This document shows positions 44,179-53,363 of a stretch of DNA of 64,000 bases, piece by piece. Origin of the DNA: Pedobacter cryoconitis (GTDB lineage: Bacteria; Bacteroidota; Bacteroidia; Sphingobacteriales; Sphingobacteriaceae); assembly GCF_001590605.1 (NCBI RefSeq), contig NZ_CP014504.1, positions 5,146,001 through 5,210,000 of the forward strand, given 5' to 3'. The translations under genes were made by a program, and so were the position numbers. The notes beneath the pieces were generated by a model, which did not search any database, was not told the DNA's origin, and worked only from the letters and a program-made list of their open reading frames with translations. The first letter of the stretch is position 1. Every line of letters starts with the position of its first letter.

Positions 44179-45645
44179 ATGGAACAACTTTTAATACTTC
44201 TAATATTTCTGCCAGTAATTGGTGCACTGGTTACAGCATTTACCGGCAATGCCGCTAAACATGTAGCCCTGGTTTTCGCTGTTGCTTCATTGGCATTAAC
44301 AGCTGTTGTTGCCGGACAGTTTATCCCGGACGCAAGCACTCAATTTGTCGTAAACTTACCCTGGATCCAGGATCTTGGAATTCATTTCCATGCAGGTATC
44401 GACGGGATCAGCTTAATCACGGTATTGCTGACCAATGTGCTGGTACCAATTATCATATTGGCAAGTTATCAGCATAACTATAAATCGCCGGCTGGCTTCT
44501 TTGCTTTAATCTTATTTATGCAGGCAGGTTTACTGGTTGTATTTACAGCAATGGATGCGTTCTTATTCTATATTGGCTGGGAAGCTGCATTAATTCCAAT
44601 CTATTTTATCTGTGCAATCTGGGGAGGTAAAGACCGCATTAAAGTAAACATGAAATTCTTTGTGTACACTATTGCTGGTTCTTTATTTATGTTATTAGGG
44701 ATCATTTACCTGTACTTACAGAATCCTGCACATAACTTTGATATACAAGCATTTTATCAGCTTCATTTAGATCCTGTTCAGCAGGGTTGGATATTCTGGT
44801 CATTCTTTATTGCTTTTGCGATTAAAATGCCAATTTTCCCTTTTCATACCTGGCAGCCGGATACTTATACTGAGGCACCAGCAGCAGGTACGATGTTACT
44901 TTCGGGTATCATGCTGAAAATGGGTATTTATGGTGTAATCAGATGGTTACTGCCAATTGTACCAGCAGGAGTACAGGAATGGGGTAACACCGCAATCATC
45001 CTGTCTATTATCGGAATCGTCTATGCTTCTTTAATTGCTTTCAAACAAAAAGATGCGAAAAGACTAATCGCTTATTCATCTATTGCCCACGTAGGGTTAA
45101 TCTCTGCAGGTATCTTTGCTTTAAATACGCAGGGTATGCAAGGCGCAATGATCCAGATGTTAAGCCACGGTGTAAATGTGATCGGGTTATTCTTTGTGCT
45201 GGACATTATTTTCTCCAGGGTAAAAACAAATACAATTGCTGAGCTGGGTGGTATTGCGAAATCAGCACCAAAACTGGCAATTGCATTCCTGATCATTGTA
45301 TTGGGAACAGTAGCTTTACCAGGGACCAACGGTTTCATCGGGGAGTTTCTATTGCTGATCGGTATTTACCAGTACAATATCTGGGCTGTCGTATTTGCAG
45401 GTTTAACGGTTATTTTTGGTGCGGTATATATGTTCCGCCTGTACCAGAATATTATGTTAGGTAAAACCAATGAGCTTACTGTTGGATTTGCAGACATTAA
45501 AGGAACTGAACAAATTGTATTGGTTATAATTTGTGCGTTGATTATCGTATTAGGTGTTTATCCTAAACCAATTCTGCATTTATCAGAAGCTTCGGTACAA
45601 CAATTATTAGAACAGGTAAATCAAAAATTAACATCGGTAAAATAA
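44179..45645 (+). CDS. nuoM: NADH-quinone oxidoreductase subunit M
   Basis: A 488-residue antiporter-like proton pump. The family block GWEAALIPIYFICAIWGG holds the key glutamate; further landmarks are KMPIFPFHTWQPDTYTEAPA and AYSSIAHVGLISAGIFA. About 13-14 membrane segments. It lies between nuoL (21 bases) and nuoN (4 bases). Confidence 0.97.
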   Translation: MEQLLILLIFLPVIGALVTAFTGNAAKHVALVFAVASLALTAVVAGQFIPDASTQFVVNLPWIQDLGIHFHAGIDGISLITVLLTNVLVPIIILASYQHNYKSPAGFFALILFMQAGLLVVFTAMDAFLFYIGWEAALIPIYFICAIWGGKDRIKVNMKFFVYTIAGSLFMLLGIIYLYLQNPAHNFDIQAFYQLHLDPVQQGWIFWSFFIAFAIKMPIFPFHTWQPDTYTEAPAAGTMLLSGIMLKMGIYGVIRWLLPIVPAGVQEWGNTAIILSIIGIVYASLIAFKQKDAKRLIAYSSIAHVGLISAGIFALNTQGMQGAMIQMLSHGVNVIGLFFVLDIIFSRVKTNTIAELGGIAKSAPKLAIAFLIIVLGTVALPGTNGFIGEFLLLIGIYQYNIWAVVFAGLTVIFGAVYMFRLYQNIMLGKTNELTVGFADIKGTEQIVLVIICALIIVLGVYPKPILHLSEASVQQLLEQVNQKLTSVK

Positions 45646-45649
45646 GGAA

Positions 45650-47023
45650 ATGAATATCATTATAACAATTGTTGTTACAGCTTTAGCGGTGCTTTATGCA
45701 GGTTTATTCAAAGCGAAGAAAGCTTTGTTACCACTAACTCTTGTGGGGTTATTGATCTCTCTGGCCTTTGCAGTTACAGCCTGGAATTCTAATACGGTGT
45801 ATTATGGAATGATGGAGATGGACAATTTTGCCATCGCTTTTTCTTCTCTTACTATTTTAGGGACGATTTTCATCTTTTTACTGACGCAGAATTACTTTGC
45901 GAAGGATAGTGAAAACGTGGCAGAATATTATACTTTGATCTTATTCGCCCTTTCGGGTATCGTGATCATGGTATCTTATACCAATATGTCCATGTTATTT
46001 ATTGGAATAGAAATTATGTCGGTGGCTTTATATATCCTTGCGGGTATACGGAAGAGCAATTTTGCTTCCAATGAGGCTTCTTTAAAATACTTCCTGATGG
46101 GCGCCTTTTCTACAGGTTTCCTTTTATTCGGGATCACTTTAGTTTATGGTGCTACGGGTTCATTCAGCCTGCATGCAATCAATCAGTACCTGATCGGAAA
46201 CTACCAGGCCGTATCTCCATTGTTTTATCCTGGGGTAATCCTGATCATGGTAGGTCTGTGTTTCAAAATCGGTGCTGCACCTTTCCATTTCTGGACTCCG
46301 GATGTATATGAAGGCGCACCTTCTCTGATTACTGCTTTCATGTCTACTGTAGTGAAAACTGCTGGTTTTGCAGCCTTCCTGCGTCTTTTCGCTGGTACTT
46401 TCGCTCCGCTTCATGATTTCTGGATGCCACCTTTGATGGCTATTGTATGTATTACCTTGTTTATTGGTAACATTACTGCCCTTTTCCAAAAGAACTTCAA
46501 AAGGATGCTTGCTTATTCAAGTATCTCTCATGCTGGTTACCTGTTATTCTCTTTAGTTACATTGACTGCCAATTCGGCAAACAATGTAATGGTTTATGCA
46601 GCAGCCTATACTTTTGCCAGTATTATTGCTTTCGCCGTATTAATTTTAGTGAAACAGAAAACAGGCCATGATAATTTTGAGAGTTTTAACGGATTGGGAA
46701 AACGTAATCCTTTAGTAGCGCTGGCATTGACAATTGCGATGCTTTCTCTTGCAGGGATACCACTTACTGCTGGTTTTATAGGAAAATACCTGATGTTTTT
46801 AAATGTCATGAATGAATACCAGGTCTACCTGGTTGCATTTGCGATTTTAAATGCGCTTGTAGGCTTTTACTATTACTTAAGGGTAATTGTCGCCATGTAC
46901 TTTAAAGAAGGCTCTGAAGTCGTTTTAGAAACGCCGGTTCAATACAAAGTGGTTTTAATTTTATCTGTAATCATCACGATATTCTTAGGAGTTTATCCAA
47001 CTATAATATTAAATCTGATATAG
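45650..47023 (+). CDS. nuoN: NADH-quinone oxidoreductase subunit N
   Basis: A 457-residue antiporter-like proton pump. Landmarks: FIGIEIMSVALYILAGIRKS (key glutamate), GAAPFHFWTPDVYEGAP and LAYSSISHAGYLLFSL. It closes the nuo operon; nuoA to nuoN are all present in standard order with C and D as separate genes. Confidence 0.97.
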   Translation: MNIIITIVVTALAVLYAGLFKAKKALLPLTLVGLLISLAFAVTAWNSNTVYYGMMEMDNFAIAFSSLTILGTIFIFLLTQNYFAKDSENVAEYYTLILFALSGIVIMVSYTNMSMLFIGIEIMSVALYILAGIRKSNFASNEASLKYFLMGAFSTGFLLFGITLVYGATGSFSLHAINQYLIGNYQAVSPLFYPGVILIMVGLCFKIGAAPFHFWTPDVYEGAPSLITAFMSTVVKTAGFAAFLRLFAGTFAPLHDFWMPPLMAIVCITLFIGNITALFQKNFKRMLAYSSISHAGYLLFSLVTLTANSANNVMVYAAAYTFASIIAFAVLILVKQKTGHDNFESFNGLGKRNPLVALALTIAMLSLAGIPLTAGFIGKYLMFLNVMNEYQVYLVAFAILNALVGFYYYLRVIVAMYFKEGSEVVLETPVQYKVVLILSVIITIFLGVYPTIILNLI

Positions 47024-47067
47024 GCATTTCTCAGGAAATTATTTGTAATTTTACGATTACTTGAACT

Positions 47068-47712
47068 ATGCACGATTTCTGGACCTCCGTACATCACTTT
47101 ATTGATCCTGAGAAATTACTTAAAGAAGGTGGCTTTTACGTCCTGATATTCGTAATTTTTGCTGAGACAGGATTATTTTTTGGATTTTTTTTACCTGGGG
47201 ATTACTTACTGTTTCTTGCCGGGATGTTCGTGGCGACGGGTAAACTTGACGTAAATATTTACGTACTTATCTTTGGCCTGATTGCATCGGCGGTTTCAGG
47301 TAATTTTACCGGTTATTGGTTTGGAAAGAAAACAGGGCCGGTTTTATATGATCGTAAAGATACTTTCCTCTTCAAAAAACGCTATCTTAAAGCTGCTGAA
47401 GCTTACTATCACAAACAAGGTGCTTTTGCTTTAATTATGGGACGGTTTGTTCCCATTGTCAGGACTTTTGCACCAATTATTGCCGGGGTTGTCAGACTGG
47501 ATTTTAAGAAGTTCGCACTATATAATATTTGTGGTGCTTTTTTATGGATAACATCTTTAACTTTGCTGGGCTATTTTCTTGGCAAGAAATTTGAAAAGGA
47601 AATCAACGCTTACCTGCTTTATATTATTGTAGGTTTTATGGTTATAACTACTATCCCGCTCCTCTATACTTTTTTGAAGAAGCGGGTACATACAAACGAA
47701 GAGAATAAATAA
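47068..47712 (+). CDS. DedA-family membrane protein
   Basis: A 214-residue membrane protein of the DedA/SNARE-associated family. The conserved [22 protein letters not shown] and [16 protein letters not shown] blocks are both present, with GYWFGKKTG between. Family members flip undecaprenyl phosphate or lipids and support envelope homeostasis. It follows nuoN by 44 bases and precedes ppa by 13, so it may be read from the same long transcript. Confidence 0.93.
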   Translation: MHDFWTSVHHFIDPEKLLKEGGFYVLIFVIFAETGLFFGFFLPGDYLLFLAGMFVATGKLDVNIYVLIFGLIASAVSGNFTGYWFGKKTGPVLYDRKDTFLFKKRYLKAAEAYYHKQGAFALIMGRFVPIVRTFAPIIAGVVRLDFKKFALYNICGAFLWITSLTLLGYFLGKKFEKEINAYLLYIIVGFMVITTIPLLYTFLKKRVHTNEENK

Positions 47713-47725
47713 CAACATTAAAAAA

Positions 47726-48277
47726 ATGCAAATAGACACAAAACATCCCTGGCACAGTGTTTCTCCAGGTGCTAATTTACCAGAATCGGTAAATGCTATT
47801 ATTGAAATTCCTAAAGGATCAAAAGCTAAATACGAAATAGATAAAGACTCTCATTTGATTAAATTGGATCGTGTCCTGTTTTCTTCTGTCATGTATCCTG
47901 CAAACTATGGTTTCATTCCTCAGACTTACTGTGATGACAATGATCCATTAGATATTCTTGTTTTATGTTCTGTGGATGTTTACCCTTTATCTATTGTTGA
48001 GGCAAAAGTTATTGGTGTAATGCACATGGTGGATAATGGTGAGCAGGATGATAAAATCATCGCTGTTGCAAAAAATGATATGTCAGTAAACTATATCAAT
48101 GACATTTCTGAATTGCCACCACACCAGATGAAAGAAATCGTAAGATTCTTCCAGGATTATAAAGCTTTAGAAGAAAAGAACGTAACTATCGAAAAGTTGA
48201 TGGGCGTTACTTATGCTTATAAAGTTATTGAAGAAAGTATAGAACTTTATAATAGTACATTTAGAAACAACTCTTAA
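47726..48277 (+). CDS. ppa: Inorganic pyrophosphatase (family I)
   Basis: A 183-residue soluble enzyme hydrolysing pyrophosphate. The signature [11 protein letters not shown] holds the metal-binding aspartates; [14 protein letters not shown] and [18 protein letters not shown] are also family motifs. It drives biosynthetic reactions forward. Its stop overlaps the next ATG (TAATG), so it is coupled to the CNNM/CBS gene. Confidence 0.96.
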   Translation: MQIDTKHPWHSVSPGANLPESVNAIIEIPKGSKAKYEIDKDSHLIKLDRVLFSSVMYPANYGFIPQTYCDDNDPLDILVLCSVDVYPLSIVEAKVIGVMHMVDNGEQDDKIIAVAKNDMSVNYINDISELPPHQMKEIVRFFQDYKALEEKNVTIEKLMGVTYAYKVIEESIELYNSTFRNNS

Positions 48278-49602
48278 TGGGCTTTCAAATATTCTTAACC
48301 TTTTTCTTAGTCGTCTTAAACGGCTTTTTCGTTGCAGCTGAGTTTGCAATCGTTAAAGTCAGAGCGTCGCAAATAGAAATTAAGGCTAAATCTGGTAATA
48401 GAGTAGCTAATATTGCTAAATATATTACACAACATCTTGATGGATACCTGGCTGCAACGCAGCTGGGTATTACATTGGCATCACTGGGATTAGGCTGGGT
48501 TGGAGAATCAGTAATGGAACATCTGTTACACAATCTATTAACTTCATTAAACCAGTCCCCTGAATTCATCGATTCCTTCTCGAAAACTGCTTCTCCAATT
48601 ATTGCATTCAGTTTTATTACGATTATGCACATCGTATTCGGAGAGCTTGCACCAAAATCAATTGCTATTCAGCGCCCCGTAGCGACTACACTTTTTATCT
48701 CTGTTCCGTTACAGATTTTCTATGTAGTTTTCAGACCGTTTATCTGGTTACTGAATGGGTTCGCTAATATTATCCTGAAAGTTTTTGGTATTTCGACAGT
48801 TGGTGGTCACGAGGCGGTACACAGTACAGAAGAACTATATTACCTGTTAGATCAGGGAAGAGAGAGTGGCGCGCTGGATAACAACGAGCATGAACTCATC
48901 CGCAACGTTTTTGATTTCAATGAACGTGTGGTTAAAAATATTATGGTACCCAGAACCAAGATTTCAGGTATCGAACTGTCTACGCCAAAAGAAGAAGTGA
49001 TTACATTGATTATCGCTGAAGGATATTCAAGGATGCCGGTATATGATGACATTATTGATAAGATCATCGGTATCATACATGCTAAGGACGTTTTGCCTTT
49101 ACTGGCTGGAAATAAAGAGTGGTCATTAAAAGATATTATCAGAAAGCCTTATTTCGTTCCGGAAACGAAAAAGATCAATGATCTGTTAAGTGAGCTTCAG
49201 CAGAAACGTATTCAGATTGCTATTGTTATCGATGAATTTGGTGGTACAGCTGGTATGGTGACACTGGAAGATATTGTGGAAGAAATTGTAGGGGAAATTC
49301 AGGATGAGTATGATGAAGAGAAGCCTACCGTAGAAAAGATTTCTGATACAGAGTTTGTCATCAATGCTTATGCAACGGTTTACGATGTGAATGAACACCT
49401 TCCGCATGATCTTCCTGAAGATCTGGATTTTGATACCGTTGGTGGTTTAGTCTCTCATGCTTTTGGAAAAATCCCTGATGTAGGGGATAGCGAAGAATGC
49501 TACGGATATTTATTTACCATTCTGAAAAAGACAGAGCAAAACATTGAAACGATCAAGCTTGAATTGGTGATCAGTAACAATGACCTGGTAGATAACCACT
49601 AA
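48277..49602 (+). CDS. Hemolysin-family CNNM/CBS transporter-like protein
   Basis: A 441-residue protein. The N-terminal DUF21/CNNM membrane domain (about 1-190) has FFVAAEFAIVKVRASQIE and LGLGWVGE; a CBS pair follows (about 205-330, ISGIELSTPKEEVITLIIAEGYSR in part, and IAIVIDEFGGTAGMVTLEDI), then a C-terminal CorC_HlyC domain (about 345-430). Such proteins are Mg/Co efflux-related rather than true hemolysins. It resembles GldE, but gldD is not adjacent, so I do not call it that. Confidence 0.9.
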   Translation: MGFQIFLTFFLVVLNGFFVAAEFAIVKVRASQIEIKAKSGNRVANIAKYITQHLDGYLAATQLGITLASLGLGWVGESVMEHLLHNLLTSLNQSPEFIDSFSKTASPIIAFSFITIMHIVFGELAPKSIAIQRPVATTLFISVPLQIFYVVFRPFIWLLNGFANIILKVFGISTVGGHEAVHSTEELYYLLDQGRESGALDNNEHELIRNVFDFNERVVKNIMVPRTKISGIELSTPKEEVITLIIAEGYSRMPVYDDIIDKIIGIIHAKDVLPLLAGNKEWSLKDIIRKPYFVPETKKINDLLSELQQKRIQIAIVIDEFGGTAGMVTLEDIVEEIVGEIQDEYDEEKPTVEKISDTEFVINAYATVYDVNEHLPHDLPEDLDFDTVGGLVSHAFGKIPDVGDSEECYGYLFTILKKTEQNIETIKLELVISNNDLVDNH

Positions 49603-49613
49603 AATCAGATAAG

Positions 49614-50318
49614 ATGCACGTTTTTTATACGCCGGATATTACCGCTGATTCCTATATTTTAAATGAGGAAGAAAGCAGGCACTGTATGAAAGTCTTGCGT
49701 CTGGTAATCGGTGACGTTGTACACCTGATTGATGGTAAAGGCGGGCTGTATGAAGCAGAGATCATCGCTGAATCTAAAAGAAATGTAACCTTGCGTGTGT
49801 TGAAGACCACCAGGGAATATCAAAAGAGAAACCACGGCCTTCATATTGCCGTGGCCCCTACAAAAAATATAGACAGGCTGGAATGGTTCCTGGAGAAGGC
49901 GACGGAGATTGGGATTGATACCATTACCCCACTGATCTGTGAGCGTTCGGAGCGTAAGATTGTTAAAGAAGAGCGCTTGAATAAAGTGATCACTTCGGCA
50001 GTTAAGCAATCGCTGCAGGCTTACCATCCGGTATTAAACGATGCTGTTGGTTTTAAGGAGTTTATCAGTAAAAATACCGCCGACTATAAAATGATTGCAC
50101 ATTGTGTAGACGGAGAACCACGTGGCTTTATCAGCCAGGTTTCCAAACCAGGTCAGAATTATCTGATCCTGATCGGGCCGGAAGGAGATTTCACTCCAAA
50201 TGAAATTCAGTTGGCTTTGCAAAATGACTTTAAACCATTAACTTTAGGTAATACACGTCTCAGGACAGAAACTGCTGCTTTGGCTGCATGTTTTGAAGTG
50301 AATTACTTAAATAGATGA
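49614..50318 (+). CDS. rsmE: 16S rRNA m3U1498 methyltransferase
   Basis: A 234-residue SPOUT-class methyltransferase. The N-terminal PUA-like part holds ESRHCMKVLRLVIGDVVHLIDG; the trefoil-knot SAM site is ILIGPEGDFTPNEI and LTLGNTRLRTETAALAA. It methylates U1498 of 16S rRNA. It follows the CNNM gene by 11 bases and overlaps the next start (ATGA). Confidence 0.95.
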   Translation: MHVFYTPDITADSYILNEEESRHCMKVLRLVIGDVVHLIDGKGGLYEAEIIAESKRNVTLRVLKTTREYQKRNHGLHIAVAPTKNIDRLEWFLEKATEIGIDTITPLICERSERKIVKEERLNKVITSAVKQSLQAYHPVLNDAVGFKEFISKNTADYKMIAHCVDGEPRGFISQVSKPGQNYLILIGPEGDFTPNEIQLALQNDFKPLTLGNTRLRTETAALAACFEVNYLNR

Positions 50319-50974
50319 AATTCAAGCTACTAACCTTTTTCCCTTTACTGATTTTATTGACAAGCAGTTTTAATACCCCTGCTTATCAACTGGCAAGACT
50401 TAAATACAGTGGTGGAGGGGATTGGTATGGCAACAGGACAGCTTTAGTTAACCTGGCTGCGTTTTGCAATCAGAACCTGCGTACTAATTTCGCTCCAGAA
50501 GAAGCTGTAACAGAAGCGGGTAGCCCTGAAATCTTCAATTATCCTTTTGTCTATATGACTGGGCACGGAAACGTGGTATTCAGTGCACAGGAAGCACAAA
50601 ACATCCGTCGTTATTTAATAGGAGGAGGGTTTTTGCATATTGATGATAACTATGGTCTGGACAAATATGTGCGGGTACAGATGAAAAAGGTATTTCCTGA
50701 GTTATCCTTCATCGAATTACCTGCTAATCACCCGATTTATAATGAAAAGTTTAAATTTCCTAATGGCTTGCCCAAAATACATGAACATGATGGAAAGCGT
50801 GCACAGGGCTTTGCGCTGTTATGGGAGGGTAGAATAATTTGTTATTATACCTATGAGTGTGATTTAGGGAACGGCTGGGAGGACTTTGGAACTTATCCGG
50901 GAGATACGGCCGAAAAAAGAAGTAACGCGCTTAAAATGGGCGCAAATTTAGTCAGTTATGTTTTAACCCATTGA
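50315..50974 (+). CDS. DUF4159-domain exported protein
   Basis: A 219-residue protein with a signal peptide (about residues 1-20). The mature part has YPFVYMTGHGNVVFSAQEAQ, GGGFLHIDDNYGLDKYV and a C-terminal DLGNGWEDFGTYPGD, matching what I recall of DUF4159, a glutamine amidotransferase-like fold of unknown function. It overlaps rsmE by 4 bases and precedes the biotinyl carrier gene by 1 base. Function unknown. Confidence 0.85.
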   Translation: MKFKLLTFFPLLILLTSSFNTPAYQLARLKYSGGGDWYGNRTALVNLAAFCNQNLRTNFAPEEAVTEAGSPEIFNYPFVYMTGHGNVVFSAQEAQNIRRYLIGGGFLHIDDNYGLDKYVRVQMKKVFPELSFIELPANHPIYNEKFKFPNGLPKIHEHDGKRAQGFALLWEGRIICYYTYECDLGNGWEDFGTYPGDTAEKRSNALKMGANLVSYVLTH

Positions 50975-50975
50975 T

Positions 50976-51476
50976 ATGTACAAAGTAAAAGTAAATGAAA
51001 CTTATGAATTTGATTTATCAGCTGTAAATGACACTTTACAACTGAATGGTCAAGCAGTTCCAGTCGACGTAAGGGAGCTTCAGGATGGCCACCTGCATTT
51101 CATCTATAAAAATAAGTCCTATAATGCTGAAGTGGTTTCTGAGAATCACGAAAACAAGACTTCGGTTGTTAAAATAAATGGAAAACTATACGAAGTAGCG
51201 ATCGAAGATCAGTTTGACAGTTTACTGAAAGCTATGGGAATGGGGGCTGGTAGCGGGAAAACCGCAAGAGAGGTTAAGGCACCTATGCCTGGTTTAGTGT
51301 TGAATATCAACGTGGCCGAAGGGCAGGAGATTCAAAAAGGTGATAACCTGTTGGTCTTGGAGGCTATGAAAATGGAAAATATGCTAAAATCAGTAACTGA
51401 AGGGGTTATTAAAAAGATAAATATCAGTAAAGGTGATAAAGTGGAGAAAAACCAGGTTTTAATAGAATTTGTATAA
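50976..51476 (+). CDS. Biotinyl-domain carrier protein (acyl-CoA carboxylase type)
   Basis: A 166-residue protein. The C-terminal biotinyl domain starts at about residue 95 (VKAPMPGLVLNINVAEGQEI), with the biotinylation site VLEAMKMEN (Lys132). The N-terminal part resembles the linker region of propionyl-CoA or methylmalonyl-CoA decarboxylase gamma-type carriers. No carboxylase or carboxyltransferase subunit is adjacent, so its partner is elsewhere; accB-like or pyc-type identity cannot be settled here. Confidence 0.88.
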   Translation: MYKVKVNETYEFDLSAVNDTLQLNGQAVPVDVRELQDGHLHFIYKNKSYNAEVVSENHENKTSVVKINGKLYEVAIEDQFDSLLKAMGMGAGSGKTAREVKAPMPGLVLNINVAEGQEIQKGDNLLVLEAMKMENMLKSVTEGVIKKINISKGDKVEKNQVLIEFV

Positions 51477-51489
51477 TTGCCTAAAATAA

Positions 51490-51521
51490 AAAAAGAGGAA
51501 CTTTTCAGTTCCTCTTTTTTT
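51490..51521. terminator. Bidirectional terminator between convergent genes
   Basis: AAAAAGAGGAACT pairs perfectly with AGTTCCTCTTTTT around a TTTC loop, with A and T runs on either side. It serves both the biotinyl carrier gene (+) and gldJ (-). Confidence 0.9.
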
Positions 51522-51540
51522 ATAAGCTTATGTTTTTAGC

Positions 51541-53145
51541 TTATTTCTTTTTCGCATTGAAAGGCTTTTGCTGTTTAGGTTTAAATTGAGGTTTTCCGAC
51601 AGAGCGGATCTCAGAAGCACCCAGCATGGTCATCGCACAGCGGAAACCAATGTCAGCAGTAGATTCATCTTGTGGTAAGAAGCGTCTGGTTGCAGGGTTT
51701 AACCATAAAGCCTGGTCATCCCATGAGCCTCCTTTGTAAACTCTTGATTTATTATTTACCAGTGTAATTTCACCATATAATTTGCTTTCCTCATCGCGGA
51801 AACCTCTTTGGTCAGCATAAGAATTCTTTAGCGTATCTGCTTTAGCGGTAGCGGCTTGTTTCTCTGCCCAGGTTTGTTTTTTACCAGATACAGCAGCAGT
51901 CATAATAGGTCTGTTGTAAGCGTCTTTCTCCAATCTTCCTGTTAACGGATCAGCAACTTTTTTGTCCTGGTAATAATTTCCTCTGTATGGGTTTAAAGCA
52001 TCTGCATCTGCAAAAGTATTAGAGCGGTAAACATCGGCTACCCACTCATTCACGTTTCCAGCCATATTGTATAAACCGAAATCATTAGGTACGTAAGAAC
52101 GAACAGGGACCGTAATACTTCCTTTATCATTCAGTGTACCGCCAACACCCATGTAGTCACCTTTAGTTCTTTTAAAGTTGGCCAGGATCAAGCCACGGGT
52201 CTTGTTCTTTGCAGAACTGATACCCAGACCATCCCATGGATAAATCTTGTTGCTGGAGATATTTTCGTAATTCGTATTTCCGATTAAGCCTAAAGCTGCA
52301 TATTCCCACTCAGCTTCTGTAGGCAAGCGGTATGGTTGTTTGATAATACCGTCTTCTAACCTTACATTTCTGGTTGCACCACCTTTTTGACCTTTAGCAT
52401 TTGCATTGGCTGCAGTAGCCGCAGGACTAAAATCTTTCATGGCTTTAGTTCCCTTATCGTCATACTGCCCATTTAAATAAATGTCTGTATTGAAAGGGCC
52501 GGTCGGCTTAGCCGCAGTAGCTGCAGCATTCGTTTTTTTGCCATTTTTACCAGTACCATTCAGATCCTTGTAGCTGGTCATATAGTTTTGCTCTCTTAAA
52601 AGAGATTCATTGACGATATCCGTTCTCCATTCACAATATCTTTGTGCCTGTTCCCAGCTTACACCTACCACAGGATAGTCCTGATAAGCAGGGTGTCTTA
52701 AATAATTGTCAACGTAAGGTTCATTGTAGGAAAGAGGCCTGCGCCAAACCAGCGTATCAGGTAACTCGTTGTAATAATATTCGTAGTTAGTTGGGTCAAC
52801 TTTTCTGATCCAGTTGAGGTATTCTAACCAGTTTGTATTGGAAACCTCGGTTTCATCCATGTAAAAGGAAGATACTGTTGTTTCTCTTTTGTGGTTATAA
52901 TCTTTAAGCTCCTGTCCTGGAACATTGGTCGCGCTTCCGCTCATCACAAATACGCCACCTTCAATCTCAACCAAACCCGGACCAGGTCCGCGTTTGAATT
53001 TGTTATTTACCTGAAACCCTCCGTTTTCTGGTCTATTGTATGCTAATCCTGTCTTTTCGGAGGTTGCACTTTTTTTCGATGTGCACGAAATTATTGAGGA
53101 AACAGACAATAAAAAAGCAAATGAATATAGGTATGTTTTTTCCAT
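51541..53145 (-). CDS. gldJ: Gliding motility/type IX secretion lipoprotein GldJ (SUMF1 domain)
   Basis: A 534-residue lipoprotein. The signal has lipobox SSIISC, and the mature part has the SUMF1/formylglycine-generating-enzyme fold: GPGPGLVEIEGGVFVMSGSA, PVVGVSWEQAQRYCEWR, RLPTEAEWEYAALG, LYNMAGNVNEWVADVYR and GGSWDDQALWLNPATRRFLP. An Asn/Ala/Lys-rich insert splits the domain (about 200-270), and the basic tail follows GFRCAMTMLG. GldJ is needed for gliding and T9SS stability in Flavobacterium. I chose the ATG at 53145, since a longer frame from 53226 adds a second hydrophobic stretch before the lipoprotein signal. It is divergent from porV. Confidence 0.88.
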   Translation of the reverse strand: MEKTYLYSFAFLLSVSSIISCTSKKSATSEKTGLAYNRPENGGFQVNNKFKRGPGPGLVEIEGGVFVMSGSATNVPGQELKDYNHKRETTVSSFYMDETEVSNTNWLEYLNWIRKVDPTNYEYYYNELPDTLVWRRPLSYNEPYVDNYLRHPAYQDYPVVGVSWEQAQRYCEWRTDIVNESLLREQNYMTSYKDLNGTGKNGKKTNAAATAAKPTGPFNTDIYLNGQYDDKGTKAMKDFSPAATAANANAKGQKGGATRNVRLEDGIIKQPYRLPTEAEWEYAALGLIGNTNYENISSNKIYPWDGLGISSAKNKTRGLILANFKRTKGDYMGVGGTLNDKGSITVPVRSYVPNDFGLYNMAGNVNEWVADVYRSNTFADADALNPYRGNYYQDKKVADPLTGRLEKDAYNRPIMTAAVSGKKQTWAEKQAATAKADTLKNSYADQRGFRDEESKLYGEITLVNNKSRVYKGGSWDDQALWLNPATRRFLPQDESTADIGFRCAMTMLGASEIRSVGKPQFKPKQQKPFNAKKK

Positions 53146-53296
53146 AGTTGCGTATTGAGCTATTCTAACTGTTAAAATTACACAAAAAAAGATCGATGAA
53201 ACAAAATAATTGAATAATATCATCATAGATTAACATCTTGCAATATATATCCGCACAAATGTTAAGTCTTAACTTAAATAAATTGCTTATTTAAAT

Positions 53297-53304
53297 TATA
53301 TTTG
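53297..53304 (+). promoter_or_regulatory. -7-like box before porV
   Basis: TATATTTG fits TAnnTTTG about 60 bases before the porV start. No TTTG lies at the usual distance upstream, so this is a partial match only. Confidence 0.4.
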
Positions 53305-53363
53305 AAAAAGAGAGTCAACACTGACCCATACCTATCTATGAACCTGAACAAGAAAATCAATTA

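Noticed and set aside
46160-46489. Antisense frame inside nuoN
   Set aside because: nuoN is intact and conserved; the opposite frame has no domain or start signal.
48277-49602. GldE of the gliding machinery
   Set aside because: The protein has the same family architecture, but the usual gldD neighbour is absent and generic CNNM/CBS proteins look the same.
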